Shown: positions 41,841 to 54,369 of the stretch, piece by piece
Layout of the letters: each line of letters opens with the position of its first letter
Position numbering within the stretch: position 1 is the first letter of the stretch
Assembly (NCBI GenBank): GCA_030077755.1
Contig: JAQJZZ010000002.1
Location: 930,001-994,000, forward strand
Length of the DNA: 64,000 nt
Direction of reading: 5' to 3'
From: Filosporella fistucella
Lineage: Eukaryota; Ascomycota; Leotiomycetes; Helotiales
The notes under the pieces: generated by a model
Seen by the model: the letters and a program-made list of their open reading frames with translations, nothing else
Databases searched by the model: none
What the model was told of the DNA's origin: nothing
Made by a program: the position numbers and the translations under genes

Positions 41841-44441
41841 TTATTCAATACACACCCGCATAGCACTTCCATCAATATCCATATACTCTTGCAAGGCCTC
41901 GAATCCTACAGGACAACCGACAAATCGATCACTTTCTCGAGGTCCAAATCTGCAGATTGCGATCAACTCATCGGAATCGATCTTTAAAAGCTTCTGAATA
42001 TTGTCCATGTCGAGTAGGATGCGACGCAAGGTCGGATCCTGGTCGATCAACTCCTGAACGAGAGAGGCTCGAAATCGAAGAAATACGCCATCTTCACGCT
42101 CTTTACCCCATGTGTTAAAAATATCGTACTCAAAAATCTGGGTAACTCTTCCAGATGTCCATTCTCCGTTCAATCGAAATTCAAAATCGGGAGCTGCGAC
42201 CATATATAGCCCAAGTGGTAACATATAGCAATCTTTGACCAGCTCTTGGTCCTCGTGTTTAAAGTTAAAGCTAATGTATCCGTCATCCACACTTGCACAG
42301 TAGGCTGGTTTAATGCAGGCAACGAAGCCAGAGCTCAAGGTGATCGATTTCTCTACTCCTTTGCCAAGCATGACACGATAGAGGGGCAGGATATCCAGTA
42401 CTTTTGTTGCCCCAGGAAAGTAGCTTCGTGCCGCTTTGGATTTGGTTAAGCTTGTAATCTCCTTCTCCAAAAACGCCCTCAGACCAAGAATCTTTTGAAA
42501 TATATTTCGCTGGAGATTTGGCGAGCTATCTAAGACCATGTGAGGTACCTGAGGCCCAGATGGGCGGGTAGATGATTCATGTGCGATGGCAAAGGTCCTG
42601 CAAGCAGCCACAAATTTCCAGTTTTCGAAAAGTTCTGTTTTACGGAGAATCAAGAAAATAGGATTCTCTTCAAACTGCTGCCCGCCGAAGATAAATACAC
42701 TGTCTTGTCCTGGCACAACAACCGAGTGCAACGGTGCTCGAGAGAGGAATAAGAGAGCGGATTTGTTGCGACGAGCAATGAATGTACGTAGATCCTTCCT
42801 ATTCATCGGTCCCTTGAATTTAGTCACCTCTGTATCTATTTCACAGACGCGTGTCAAATAAACAGATAGACTTCCAGTGTGGGGATTGATAGTGGCAAAG
42901 TCATACCAACGTTTAAGCTGAATCGATTGACTAAGGTTGTGTATGGTATGAGCTGGCCATCCAAAATGGAAAGAAGTAAAGTTATTGAAATGACGGATCA
43001 TGGAAAATGTGTCCGATGCCATCTCCGCCAAGTGCAAGCGGTTGTGAGTTTTATGTTGGAAGCTTTGCCATGCCCAGCTTGGTACCCAAGTAGGTGCTGA
43101 TGATGGAAGACCCAGACTATACTCGAATAAACCCGTCATCTTGAGATTTAACAAGCAATGTGCAAAGAACCCAATAAATACGTGCCGGGCGGATATTGAG
43201 TAGTTAGGTTTCCATGCCCCATCATCAAGATTAGTACTCATTAGATTAAGTACTCCAAAAAGTCTATCTCGCGGGTCGCTGGCCTTCGAGTTCGAAGTAA
43301 GGGCCATGAGCTCCCACACACTTTCCACTCGAAAAGATTCTTGGGCTAAGTATTGAACCCAAGGGGCTGTCACTGAGGTCCATTGCCAATCCGGTGCGAG
43401 ACTTTCCCAAGTATGTGAGTCTGCTTGATAGTCAACGTCGCCGACGCGAAAAATCGCACGACTAGAGAGAATCAGCTCCTGAATCACCCAGATCCTACTG
43501 AAATATCTGCGTCCCAGAATAGCCCTCAGATCAATAACACTCTGTTGAGTCTCCGAGTTAATGCAACTCCATACTGGTCTATTGGATTGGAGCTCGTGCA
43601 GAAAACGCCTTTTCGGAAACCCAGTAGTAGTTTTGGCAAGGTCCGGTCCTAAGTAGACAATAACCCTTGAACACTCTTTATATATTGCCCCCATATTCTC
43701 GACTTGTTCACCTCGCTCCTGAATGTTTAGTTGATTTATACATAAAGCGTCTACCCATAACATTCGAATACCTCTCCAAGGGCGAACGAATCGTAGCATT
43801 TCCCAGCAGTTCTTTGTTTGCAACAGAACGTCCCAGTAAGCACCGATGAATATAGGTCGGCATAATGCACTCTCATCGTCTTCGCCGCCCCAGGTATACG
43901 AAACGGCTTCGTATTCAGGGCAATCGCCATGGGTATAGGTCTCCAAAGTCAGGTGAACAGGGTAATTGATGTCGTTAACAGCTGATAAACACGCCAACCT
44001 GAATTGATCTTTCGATAGGGAGTCTCTCTCAACTCGATGGAACTTCGCATCTACAGACTGGTCTTTTCCGTGCGTGGGAGGCACGGGGTTCTTGGAGATG
44101 GTAGAATTGACTGTCGGTGAATTAGATGTCAGTGATTCTCTGACTTCAGTCTCTCCTAGAGGAGTCTTTGGATTAGATGGTGGTTCATTCGATCCTTGGC
44201 TCTGCCCTTTCTCGACTTCGTAGACGGCATAATTAACACATTTCGGCCACCACAAATTCATTTGGCCAACGGGCTCATCGGGAGGAATCGATAGGACAGA
44301 GCCGGCACCATCAGTACCCAAGTTCGAGAGTTCAAGTACATCCTTTGGTGCGCATTGTTGTAAACAAGCTTTGCAAAATATAGTTTCGCTCGAAACATAC
44401 ACGTCAGGCTCGACGCACTGGCAATCGTGCCAGCGGTTCAT
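41841..44441 (-). CDS. HET-domain (heterokaryon incompatibility) protein
   Basis: Single-exon 866-aa protein. The frame is open to 44489, but that position is not an ATG; the first ATG is at 44441. The HET domain covers roughly residues 130-300: YEAVSYTWGGEDDESALCRP, then CWEMLRFVRPWRGIRMLWVD, ALCINQLNIQERGEQVENMG and IYKECSRVIVYLGPD. These are the usual three blocks ending in WIDALCINQ-like and Y..A..V..WLG-like motifs. The N-terminus has a small Cys cluster (CQC at about 6-8, FCKACLQQC at about 21-29) that may bind zinc; similar heads occur in other Leotiomycete HET proteins. The C-terminal ~500 residues are uncharacterised. HET-domain proteins trigger incompatibility cell death, often paired with a second locus. 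Het-c lies 6 kb away, with the HMG gene between. Confidence 0.92.
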   Translation of the reverse strand: MNRWHDCQCVEPDVYVSSETIFCKACLQQCAPKDVLELSNLGTDGAGSVLSIPPDEPVGQMNLWWPKCVNYAVYEVEKGQSQGSNEPPSNPKTPLGETEVRESLTSNSPTVNSTISKNPVPPTHGKDQSVDAKFHRVERDSLSKDQFRLACLSAVNDINYPVHLTLETYTHGDCPEYEAVSYTWGGEDDESALCRPIFIGAYWDVLLQTKNCWEMLRFVRPWRGIRMLWVDALCINQLNIQERGEQVENMGAIYKECSRVIVYLGPDLAKTTTGFPKRRFLHELQSNRPVWSCINSETQQSVIDLRAILGRRYFSRIWVIQELILSSRAIFRVGDVDYQADSHTWESLAPDWQWTSVTAPWVQYLAQESFRVESVWELMALTSNSKASDPRDRLFGVLNLMSTNLDDGAWKPNYSISARHVFIGFFAHCLLNLKMTGLFEYSLGLPSSAPTWVPSWAWQSFQHKTHNRLHLAEMASDTFSMIRHFNNFTSFHFGWPAHTIHNLSQSIQLKRWYDFATINPHTGSLSVYLTRVCEIDTEVTKFKGPMNRKDLRTFIARRNKSALLFLSRAPLHSVVVPGQDSVFIFGGQQFEENPIFLILRKTELFENWKFVAACRTFAIAHESSTRPSGPQVPHMVLDSSPNLQRNIFQKILGLRAFLEKEITSLTKSKAARSYFPGATKVLDILPLYRVMLGKGVEKSITLSSGFVACIKPAYCASVDDGYISFNFKHEDQELVKDCYMLPLGLYMVAAPDFEFRLNGEWTSGRVTQIFEYDIFNTWGKEREDGVFLRFRASLVQELIDQDPTLRRILLDMDNIQKLLKIDSDELIAICRFGPRESDRFVGCPVGFEALQEYMDIDGSAMRVCIE

Positions 44442-45401
44442 GTTTGGCGACAAGAACTTTCCACTAGGTATGATTAGAAAAGAATACACATTTTACGAGG
44501 GAAATGTCACCTTTGGAAAGCTCTTTGGCACAAGAGTTGAACATTTGCAAGAAACTTGCTCTGATATCGACGCTATTGTGGTATTGCTGACCGTGATGGT
44601 GAGGCTGAGCGAAGAAACTGCGCTCAAATAATATGAGTCCGACAGCCGAACTTTTTCGATCTCACAATGTACCTTGCTACTATGGGGTAGATAACATTCG
44701 TATCTAAGCATTGTAGATGGGACAATGAAGTACCATAATCTTCTCCAAAATATGTGCTATAAATAGAGCGGGGTAGTTTGCACGTGATAAAGTGGTTCAT
44801 GAGATGGAAGGAATGAAGCGCAAAGTGTATAGCGAGCGTACAGTAGATCCAGAAGATCATGGAGAGTACAGAAGCATTTCCCATAGCTTAAATGCTGCCT
44901 GTGCGTTCAATAGTTGAAAGGCAGGTAGAAAGATATGTGTCACGTGTCATGAACACATGGCATGTGCCAGGGCATTTCCAACTACACTCCCCCGTAGCTC
45001 AATCCAGTGCAAAATCAAGACATAGCTATGGATAGGTAGTGGGAGAATCATAAAATGAAGTCATGATGTTACCTTGAACAATCAATCGATAGTGGAGATT
45101 AGAAATTCCTGACTTGAATAAGGGTGTACCTTACATAAATCACTACTAGGTACTTGGACTGCTATAATTTGCCCGAAAACACGACTATCATTCTTGAAAA
45201 TTCGACATATTTCCGATGCAACAGCGTGTCCCTTTCAATTTGTCGCTGCACAGCAGCATACTGACAATTCAAAGCAGAGGGACTGGTGAAAACCAAGGAG
45301 TAAATTGTTTACCAGAAAATCGGCTGCTTCTTAAGTACTAGAGCATTATCATTAAATTCATCCTCCTCATCCCCGTCACATATCTTCCCACCTGGACCTT
45401 G
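44442..45401. promoter_or_regulatory. Upstream region of the HET-domain gene
   Basis: About 960 bp between two minus-strand genes. It contains a minus-strand 86-codon ATG frame (44624-44884) with a hydrophobic start but no family match, and a CACGTG at 44941-44946. No gene is called. Confidence 0.35.
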
Positions 45402-46965
45402 TTACCATGACTCATGAATGACCTTCGCATTCGAATCTCCATTCACACTCCCCTTCGTACTCACTTCGTCCTCCACAACCTTCAGTTCCCTAGACACCAT
45501 AATTCCCTTCTGGTTTGCATTCCTATTTCTCTCTTCTCCAGCTCCAAGATTGTTCATCTTGACGCCCGCTCCTGCTCCAAATATTCTTTCCTCGCTCTCA
45601 CTTAAACTCAGACTGTCTCTTCCCACCCTCTTTATCTTACTTCGATTTGTGCCAGGCCCAGCTGATCCACCTCCGCCTTCTCCTATTGTACGGAATCCAG
45701 TTGGGTGTTTCGAGTTGGTTCGATCAGATGAAAGGGCAGAGCCGAAGAGGGGCTTGAACCAGGTTTTCAGGAGAGGGAAGATCATTGGGAGAGAAGTGGT
45801 GACGACAGATGTGAATGTCTCACGAATTCCCCACTCGCCTGCTAATTGTGCGCCGTGCACAGGATCCTATACTTGTTAGCTATACCCCATAGCGTACTCA
45901 TATCGTATCTTTTGGGAGGGTGGCGGGGAAAATTGAGCGAACTCTTCGTTCGACAAGTGAAAGAAGAGGAAGCATACCGTTTCTACAAATACCGTCTTCA
46001 GTAACGAACAGATGAGCACAAATATACCTGCACCTAAAACAAATGAAGCCGCAAGTTTCTTGGCTGTGCGGAGAGTGGTTCCCCAAAGCATAGGGAGGGG
46101 CACCATAATCAGATATATGTCTGTCACAACACTCGAACTGAATGTCACCCAAACTATGGGCCTGGATACTGCTCCTTGACAGAAATCTTTATTTTGCTGT
46201 CAGTATTGTTTATTTATATGCGGGTGTGCCATTAGCGTGCATATGTAGAAGGGGATGTACTTACTGCCTGGGTTGGGATTTATCTGCCAGTATTTTTGGA
46301 TTGGCATGCATGACACATACATTGTTATAATTGAGGCGACGAAAGTGGTTATTACAAGAGCGAAACCGATCCAGATTCTCATGCGGAAGTTGCTCGAGAG
46401 TCCTTCCTGTAATTACACCTCGAGTCAGCAAATTCACATCGAAGATGTTTCAGAGAGGTAATTGAAGGCAAGAAGGGACAATACCATCAGTCGTATATAA
46501 AACACCAGAACAGCCATCTTCAACGTAAATATTAAGCACACATAACTGGTCCAACCCACGACTTGAATCTTAGAACCAAACACCCGAAGACCATATTCTA
46601 TTGAGTCGGGTGATAAAGCAGCTCTTTCAGCATCCGTCATCGCATTATTGGCAAGACCCTGACCGTGGTTTACCGCGAAGTATGCAAGTGTCGTTTGAGT
46701 TGTGTAAAGGAGCTATATCTGTTAGCAGGGAGGATTCTCCAGGAGCTTTCCGGGAGAGTCAAAGGGAGGAACGCACAATAGCCAACCACACAATGTAGTC
46801 ATCCGCCCTCAACCGACTCACGCCTACAGCTTTGATCCTCGCATATGTCCGAAAGGCCGTAAAAAGTACTCCAAAAGTGTACAGCGTCCATAACTCTGTG
46901 TTGAATGTTGCGAGGGCAGCTGCCATAGCAGCCGCCTGTGCTGCTTGTGCTGCTGCGTCTGACAT
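45402..46965 (-). CDS. Fungal rhodopsin-domain 7-TM integral membrane protein
   Basis: Plasma-membrane protein of the fungal rhodopsin/PTH11-related group, 410 aa. Exons 46777-46965, 46485-46712, 46265-46406, 45978-46186 and 45402-45866. Membrane helices can be followed in order: LWTLYTFGVLFTAFRTYARI, LLYTTQTTLAYF, YVCLIFTLKMAVLVFYIRLM, IWIGFALVITTFVASIITMY, then IVWVTFSSSVVTDIYLIMVP, LAASFVLGAGIFVLICSLLK and a last helix after WGIRETFTSVVTTSLPMIFP. The family signature NPGNFCQGAVSRPIVWVT and TDIYL is present. The N-terminus is Ala-rich and the C-terminal ~120 residues are a cytosolic Ser/Gly tail. No retinal-binding Lys is implied by this family; ligands are unknown. It is divergent from the FAD oxidoreductase gene 1.7 kb away. 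Confidence 0.9.
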
Positions 46966-48660
46966 TTTGATCTTCGATATCCCAGATCCGATCAGATCCT
47001 GAGAGGGTCCAAACTAGAAAAGAAGAAGTGGTTGAGGATGCAGATCGAGAAAAGAGTCAAGTCGTATACTCAAGCACAACAACTCTCCGCATATGTGGGT
47101 TTCTCCAGATTTTGTAGTGGGCATGCGTTCCTCATGATCTTTGCTCTTTCAATGGATCATTGAACATCATGGTTGCAATCAAATTCTCGAGTCAAGTTCA
47201 GTACCGTCTTCCTCTGCCTTGGGCAACGGAAAATGGCAGGTGGGTATATAGTGCCGAATGTATACGCTCGAGGGTACGGTACTTGGTCTTGAAGGTTGCA
47301 CCAAGACCCAGGAAACGGGTTTGAATACCGTTTGTGCATAAGCTTCGAAACATTTGCATACAACATACATATGTCTGACAGTCTGACCACGGTCTTCATA
47401 CCTCCATGGTGGTTGGTTTGGTACCCTGTACCTTGTCTCGATGGATAACTCTAGCTCAAATTTGGACCTTGTGGTGTGATTTTGGGGGAGTTAGTAAGGA
47501 TAACAGTGGAGTTATGTGGGGTCTAAAGTTTACAAAAGTTGCGCTTAACTCTCTTCAATTGCTGTCAAAATTTGTGAGAGCTGACCCTAAGCCTCAAATG
47601 TTCATAAGCCGTTTTTTAGGCACTTAGTGAGAAATTCTTAGCTTCAGAACATCGGACATTGTGCATGACCCCTGATTTTACCGAGCCGGAAAGTTTTCTT
47701 CGGTTCAGGCGGGAGAGACGTTGCAAGCGACCCGGGATTGGCTGAACTTACAAGTACGAGGAGGTACCGGACATATCCCTTTCTCTTCAAGTCCTGGCTA
47801 TTACACTAAAGAATGTGCGTTCTTGAGGAGAAAGAAGTGAGTATCTCTAGCGCATAGATCTCATTTCAAACACTCTGAGAACAATACAACCTAGATCCAC
47901 CGTACTGAACCAGCTTTAATTCTATACGAAGTCAAAAGCATTGAAAATGAAGAAGATAGCGTCGTCAACTGGACTGTCTCAAGTTTTATTTTTTGACACA
48001 TACCGCGAAACCCCGAACTCCCACTACCCCACTTACGAAATACCTTCCCCCCACCTCCCTTATTAGGTCTGCGGTCCGTCCCTTGCTTCGGAGCCTTAAG
48101 ACAAATTCTGCTAAGGGGACATATTATTAAGCTGAACTTGTTTAGATACTTGCCACCAGTGCAGGAACAGAGGCTCCACTAACTTTAATTACTTTACTTT
48201 TAAATTTGACATGCTTCTTTACCGGTGGGATGATATGAATTTTTGAGGGTCTCTGAAGCTTTTAACGTGGCGTTACTGGCGTGCTTGGGTCCCTAATGTG
48301 TCTGACCATAGCCAATGAATGAAGGTTTTTGCAGGAAAGTTCTTGAGAAAATCAGACGATTATGAAAAACAAACCCGTCTCTAAAGACAATTTCCATCTC
48401 ACGTATCATGAAATTCACCCCTCATAGCAATACACGTATTCCGGTATGATCGGGATATCAATTCTTGTGGCGTCACACCCAGAGAGGGGCATATTGGCCG
48501 TGATATTATCAATAGAACAGCTCCACCAACGCCACAACTCACTAATTAGATGTCCACTGTAGAAAGTATAATTATGTAGCTCACTCCCAATCTTGCTCCT
48601 AGCACCTCGCCCGCACTTCTTCACCAGGCACTCCTTCGTTTCTGCCTCCCTCCCCCCAAA
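46966..48660. promoter_or_regulatory. Divergent 1.7-kb promoter region
   Basis: Lies between the rhodopsin-domain gene (minus) and the FAD oxidoreductase gene (plus). It contains short open frames only. A C-rich stretch lies near 48000-48070. Nothing specific recognised. Confidence 0.35.
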
Positions 48661-50387
48661 ATGCGTTTCATTCAATCATTGGAGATCGCCGCTCTGGCAT
48701 GGGCAGCTGTAGCTGCTTGTGTCTCTGTCTCTGAGCCAAGATCTGCTGGTATCAATTACAAGACTTTGGCATCGAAGCTCTCGAAGACTGCTGAGATCTA
48801 CCTGCCGGGTTCTGATTTGTTTGATGATGCTGTGGCTCGATGGTCAAATCTCAGTGCACCCATTGCAAACATCGTTATCGTTCCAGGGGAAGAAAAAGAC
48901 GTGGTCACGATTGTATGTGTCAAATCCAGCTCTTCTCCGTATATTTAAGCATAAGTATAAGCTAACATACTCTTAGGTCAATTTCGCAAACAAATATTCT
49001 ATTCCATTCCTAACCACCAACGGGTATGATTTTGTCCATATTTTCTCTGGGAGAATCTGTGCTGACTTCATCCTCTTAGTTACCATGGATCAATCACCAC
49101 TTTGGGAAAGATGACCACCGGAATTGAGATCCATTTGAGCAAGCTGAACAGTATTAAGATTGCCAAAGATGGGAAGACCGCCACCATTGGAGGTGGTGTT
49201 ATGTCCTATAATCTGACCGCTACTCTTTGGGCTGCAGGCAAACAGACAGGTGAGCTGATGATTCTACCCTTCATAGTTTTCAAGTCTGATATAGATACAG
49301 TCACGGGAACCTGTGAATGCGTTAGTTACCTAGGTCCTGGTCTTGGAGGTGGGCACGGATGGCTTCAAGGTCGTCACGGACTGATCTCTGATCAATTCGT
49401 GTCATGGAATGTCGTCCTTGCTAACGGTACCTTGGTCACTGTCGACAAGAAGTCCCCTCTCTTCTGGGCCATGAAGGGAGCTGGACACAATTTTGGCATA
49501 GTCACTTCTATGACTTCCAAAATTTATGATCTTGTAAACCCTAATTATGCCATGACTACACTCTTTTTCAGTGGAGATCAAGTAGAAGATGTCTACAGAG
49601 TTGCAAATGAGCAGTGGCTTACTGGTGGCAAAACTATGCCCGTTGATCTCATCAACTGGTCTTATTGGTTCTACGACCCCACCATCGATGCTGCGAAGGT
49701 ATGTACAGTCATTGAGCTGATTACCCACAGACTAATAAATATTCACAGCCCGTCATCGCATTCTACATCATCCAAGAAGGCGTTACCGCAGTCTCGTCGG
49801 CTTATACAGCACCCTTTGTCGCACTCGGTCCCATAATCAACTCTAATGTTTCAGGAACCTACAGAGACCTCGGAGCCTGGACAGGTATTTCTCTCGCTGA
49901 TGGACCATGCAAGAAGACCGGTAATGCCAACCCTCGATTCCCAATCTATCTCAAATCCTACAATACCACCGCTCAAAGGGGTGTTTATGAGCTCTTCCGC
50001 CAAGCGACCACCAATGTCTCAACTCCTTTTAGCAACGCTCTCTTCATGTTCGAGGGCTACTCGCAACAAGGCGTAAAAGCGCTCAGTGATGACACCTCCG
50101 CTTTCGCATATCGATCTGACAACTTGCTTGTTGCTCCTCTTCTTACATATGCTTCTACTGGTGCTGCATCGGACAAGGTTGCATCCAAGCTTGGTAACCA
50201 GATTCGACAAGTGCTTTATGAAGGCAGTGGACAGACTAGTTTGAACACCTATGTCAACTATGCTTATGGAGATGAGACTTCAAAAGGCTGGTACGGAAAT
50301 GAGGCATGGAGACAGAACAAATTGAAGGCGTTGAAGAAGAGTTATGATCCAAGTGGGAAGTTTAGCTTTTACGCACCTATTGCTTAA
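48661..50387 (+). CDS. Secreted FAD-linked oxidoreductase, berberine-bridge-enzyme-like
   Basis: Flavin oxidase of the FAD_binding_4/BBE family, 501 aa. Exons 48661-48912, 48977-49023, 49080-49249, 49301-49698 and 49749-50387. Signal peptide about 1-19 (MRFIQSLEIAALAWAAVAA). The FAD domain starts near 55 (WSNLSAPIANIVIVPGEEKD). H102 in NGYHGSITTLGKM and C161 in GTCECVSYLG are in the positions that form the bicovalent FAD links in this family. GLGGGHGWLQGRHGLISDQF and FWAMKGAGHNFGIVTSM are the conserved FAD/substrate blocks. The C-terminal BBE segment is YVNYAYGDETSKGWYGNEAW, with SYDPSGKFSFY at the end. Substrates may be sugars or secondary metabolites. There is no biosynthetic cluster around it. 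Confidence 0.92.
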
Positions 50388-50715
50388 TTTTAATCGAGTC
50401 ACCCTAGGGGACTAAGCTTCAGTCCTGATCCCCATCCATTGAAGCAAAAGAAAACCGTCCTATGATTCCACTTGTGAAAATGGAAACTTACTCCTTTCCT
50501 TCCATGATGGAAATTGGAAAGTACAACATGTCACGTGAATATACTTTTGAAATGGAATCGCCCGGCGTGTCAACCTCGGACCCTCTAGTCAAAATTTGGC
50601 CGCTCTTTCCGAAACTCTATTTTGTCCGCTAGTAGTCAACCTCTCCTCACTCATCCCCCTTTTACCAACTTACATTGTCAAATAACCATCACCAGGATAT
50701 ATTCTCTACCCCAAT
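50388..50715. other. Convergent intergenic region
   Basis: About 330 bp between two 3' ends, with a CACGTG near 50533. Nothing else seen. Confidence 0.35.
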
Positions 50716-52834
50716 CTAACTCAGCGGTTTCAAAATCTCAACCTGCGTCTGTTGATCCTTCTGTTTTTCGAGATCATCAATCTCTTCCGACTTCTTTCGC
50801 TCCTCTCTCCTTTTCCACCAACCCAGACCCCACCACGTCCCGAATGTCAAGAGCATGAAAGGTATTGTAATCAAAACATACAGCTTCAGCGCGCCAGACG
50901 AATATTGTTTCTTGTTTTCCTGGAATTGAATGATATCTGTGCTCATGATGGTCTGAAAGAGGAGATACTTTTCATTAGCACTCTCATTAGACTGGGCCTG
51001 ATTGCATGGCATAGAAAGGATGCGGCTTACGGATATGAATGTCCCAGGCAGGAAGAAGAGCGTCACGAGCGTGATGATCTTCATGGAGACTGTTTCCTCT
51101 TGTGTTTTCTTCGCGATCTCGAACATTGCATCTGTCATTTTCTCCATACGGTCCGTTGAGAGCTGTGCGCGCTTGGCATAGATTCTACTTGTTTCGATAG
51201 CGCGTTTGTTGGATATCTCGTAGAGCTAATTGATTGTCAACTTCTATTTGAAGTTTCCTCCCTGTGCACATTCTGGGATTTGTTGGCTCTATTCTGCTTA
51301 CCATATTTTTCCTGTTTGAGAGCAGTCCCAGCAATATCTGCATCCTCGACTTCTGTCTTTCCAGGTCGGTGATTATACTCTTGATTCTTTTTTCGAAGAG
51401 CTTAAACGATACTTGTGTCCTATCTCTGAGCTCAATAGGACAGTCATCCGACCCGAGTACTTCTTTGTAGTGGTCGGTTAATTCCCTCAAGATATCGATA
51501 TTGGCAGCCAACACCGGCGAAACCTCATTCGCCTTTTCCTCAATATGTTGTACTTCTTTCAAGTCTTTCAAAGTAAAGTCTTCCTGTTCATCTTGTGCTC
51601 GTTTGTTTTCCGTAGGCTTTGGGACCGAGCCAGGCAATCCTGGCGGTAGTACGGGTGGAGCAGGTGGGCCGGCTGTCATTGGAAATGGTGTCTGGACGGG
51701 AATATTCGAAAGCAAAATCCCAGGCCCAGAATTTGAATGATTAAACTTTTTTGAAAATGTCTTCTTGACAATTGTTGCGACTCTGTTCACTACTGAAGGT
51801 GTCGTTGAACTTCTGTAATTATGATGAACAGGTAACTCGTAGAGACTAGGCTCTCTATCTGTGATTATTGCGGCCGTACTGCGGGTTGCAGCATGGAGAC
51901 GTTCTTCAAGGTAGTTTAAGTACCAACGCCAATGTTCTCCGCACCAGTCTGCAAGCACGAGATGTATTGCTAGAGAAGAAGCAAACGCTTCACTGTTTGA
52001 TTCAAACCGTCTGAGATCAGATGTTCCGACAGCTCCAGTAGCAGTTGAAGATTGAATTCTTTGCTTCATCAGCTTATTGCCTTTTAGGATGATCCAGAAA
52101 GCTTTTCCATGCAATAAATCGAAAGAGTGATATACTGCCGTTTGGCGAATTGACCACGGCCAATGTTTATCTGATGACCTCTCGACGGATTTTAGATTAT
52201 AGCACAATCTGATTTCTTGACCTGAGCGTCCAAGCTCGGAAATATTTAATTGTGATGAAGAGCTTGAAAGTCTTGTTTCCTCACGGAGGCCGCTGAAATA
52301 GAAGTCTTCCAAATACTCCTGCATGCCAAAGGGAAATACAAAGTCCAGGAATGGAAGCATCACCTGATGGTGCGTAAAGGCTGCTGCGAACATTTCCTTG
52401 CTGATCCTGAGCCTATCACGAGAATGAAGTGCAATCGGAAATCTGAAAATTCTGCATCAGTATGTAACTTCAAAGTGCAAAGTTACTTACACAAATCTAC
52501 ACCGTGGATCTTTGCGACTGTGCATTGGCGTACCTTCCAGTCTGTCTTTCAAGTCATGTACATTGGTTATACAAGTATTCTGGAACTCTATTACGGTTAA
52601 TAAATTGTTTTATCTCCTTGTCTGGCACTTACCTTTGGTATTGTCATCATATTCAAGTATGTCCAGCGTAGCTGAACCATCTTGGCAGAATAAGTATGGT
52701 TCACGGTCCTTTAGCTTTTTTTGGTACGCGACTAAATGGTATTGCGGTGTCAAAGGACACTTGATGTTCTCTGGGAATATGGACAATTCGGAACATGATT
52801 TGTCGAGCAAATCCAAGCCGGTGGATTTTGACAT
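50716..52834 (-). CDS. CorA-like membrane protein (fungal Mg2+ transporter-like)
   Basis: 623 aa from five exons: 52633-52834, 52491-52587, 51302-52442, 51031-51225 and 50716-50952. The start MSKSTGLDLLDKSCS is the first ATG (52834); the frame extends upstream only through GTG. The N-terminal domain has the usual motifs DPRCRFVFPIALHSRDRLRI and FTHHQVMLPFLDFVFPFG. The middle carries a soluble stalk with coiled-coil character (TDLERQKSRMQILLGLLSNR). Two C-terminal membrane helices follow: MKIITLVTLFFLPGTFIS, then LYVLITIPFMLLTFGTWWGL. There is no GMN loop after helix 1 (TIMSTDI follows), as is common in this fungal subgroup, so an ion-transport role is uncertain. A Pro-rich insert lies near 265-285. 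It is divergent from the kinase-VWA gene. Confidence 0.88.
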
Positions 52835-54369
52835 GGTCACAGCGAGCAGATTTTCACTTGCAGCTATTGCAACAAGATGGAGATATGTGGACGACTATGA
52901 GAGAAAAATCATTTCTCTCCATATACTAATCTAGGAGGGGTCGATGATCAGATCATTCGGGGCTCTTTCCACACTGTGGTGGCTATGCACAGGCGTTCTA
53001 ACAGGCACAAATGAGCGGCCAACCACTGCCGTGCCCCGCCACATCCCCTAAGATCCGGGTGTAACTCAGCCTCCTGGGCGCGAATAAAGAATGCCAATTC
53101 TCAACCCTGCACTGCGTTCCCTGAAACACAACATATTTTCTGTACGCCTCGTATCCTAAATCCCTTATGCTTTTGTCTGGTCCTGCTATGTCACCAGCCT
53201 CAAGATTCGACCCTCATATCCAACAATCTCACACGTTCGACCTGAACCTGAGTCAGCCACATACTAAGAGAATTTTGATGGCCACAATCAAGGAAAGCCT
53301 CACTGGCGACAAAGCCCTTGGTATCCAAAACTTATAATGGTCCATTTCGAGCTTACTCGTAAGTCAGCGTCTTTCTCTCACACCACGAATACAGACTTAC
53401 TGATATATAAAAGTCATAGTATCCAAAAATTGTTCCGAGAAAGCCATTTACGATATCCTCTGTCAGATGGTATGCCGGAATGGTGTGCCACGCTGCGTTT
53501 CTGTAGTCCATTTCGCGTGTGGGGGGACGATAGGCGATCTCGAAGGCAATGCAGATGTGGCAATGACTGCTAACCCGGTGATGCGCAAAAGGATGCTGTC
53601 ACACCTATGAATCAAGATTTCGATAACTCGTGGAGGCGAAGATCAGAGAGCCCTTCCGCCTATTTATACTTTATTTCTGAGGCTCGTGCAAATGATTAAT
53701 TCGGTGAGTGATAATGAAGCCGCCAACTGCCTACAAGGCAATTTGGATGCCTTAGCACCGTATGCTATGAATGGCCTGAATGGAATTGCGTTATAGTGGC
53801 AAGTTCTGTCAGCCAATGGTGGCACACCCAACGGTGCGTTCATCCCAATGCTTATCCAAAGAGTTAACATGGATTATAGCCTTATCCACGTCTGCCAACG
53901 CTCCGGTCGCAATTGCTTTCAATGAAAGAAGACTATGGAAAGCTTGATTCCTTAGAGAAGTTCCAAGTCTCGGAACTGGTTCCCAGGTCAATTGTCCCAG
54001 CCAATTGTTAGATCCGAACCCCTCATGGAGGGGTTCAGAGAATATTGGGGAACAATGTCTACGAAATGTCTGGGACGAGCCAATGCAACTTCAGCAATTC
54101 AGCCCTGCCATGCAGACTACCACCCCCGCCCAGAGCTGAATTGAACATGACAAAAGGTAGTCGGCCTTGGTGGATTGCCTGATGCGCCTGGCCGCTGAGT
54201 TGAGGCTCTACTCTTCAATCTGCTGCTTCGTTCTTTCACCTGTGACTCTCCGAGCTGTCTCCCAACTGTACCGCAGGGCTATAGTCCAACACCCTTAATT
54301 GGACTTAATCACGACATAGCAATCCTAGTTCACATCTCGATTCAAGTGAAGTCGCCCAGCCTTTCGAGA
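52835..54369. promoter_or_regulatory. Divergent region, CorA-like / kinase-VWA
   Basis: About 1.5 kb. Open frames are short (the longest is about 78 codons at 53337-53573) and not family-like. No repeat or tRNA seen. Confidence 0.35.

Noticed and set aside
44624..44884. 86-codon minus-strand ATG frame with hydrophobic start
   Set aside because: In the upstream region of the HET gene, no cleavage site or homology recognised; likely chance.
10786..44946. Scattered CACGTG boxes as a phosphate or bHLH regulon
   Set aside because: The number seen is no more than expected for a 6-mer in 64 kb; only the BTA1-proximal one is listed, at low confidence.
48415..48675. 86-codon minus-strand frame overlapping the FAD oxidoreductase start
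   Set aside because: Antisense to the real start and signal peptide; no family features.
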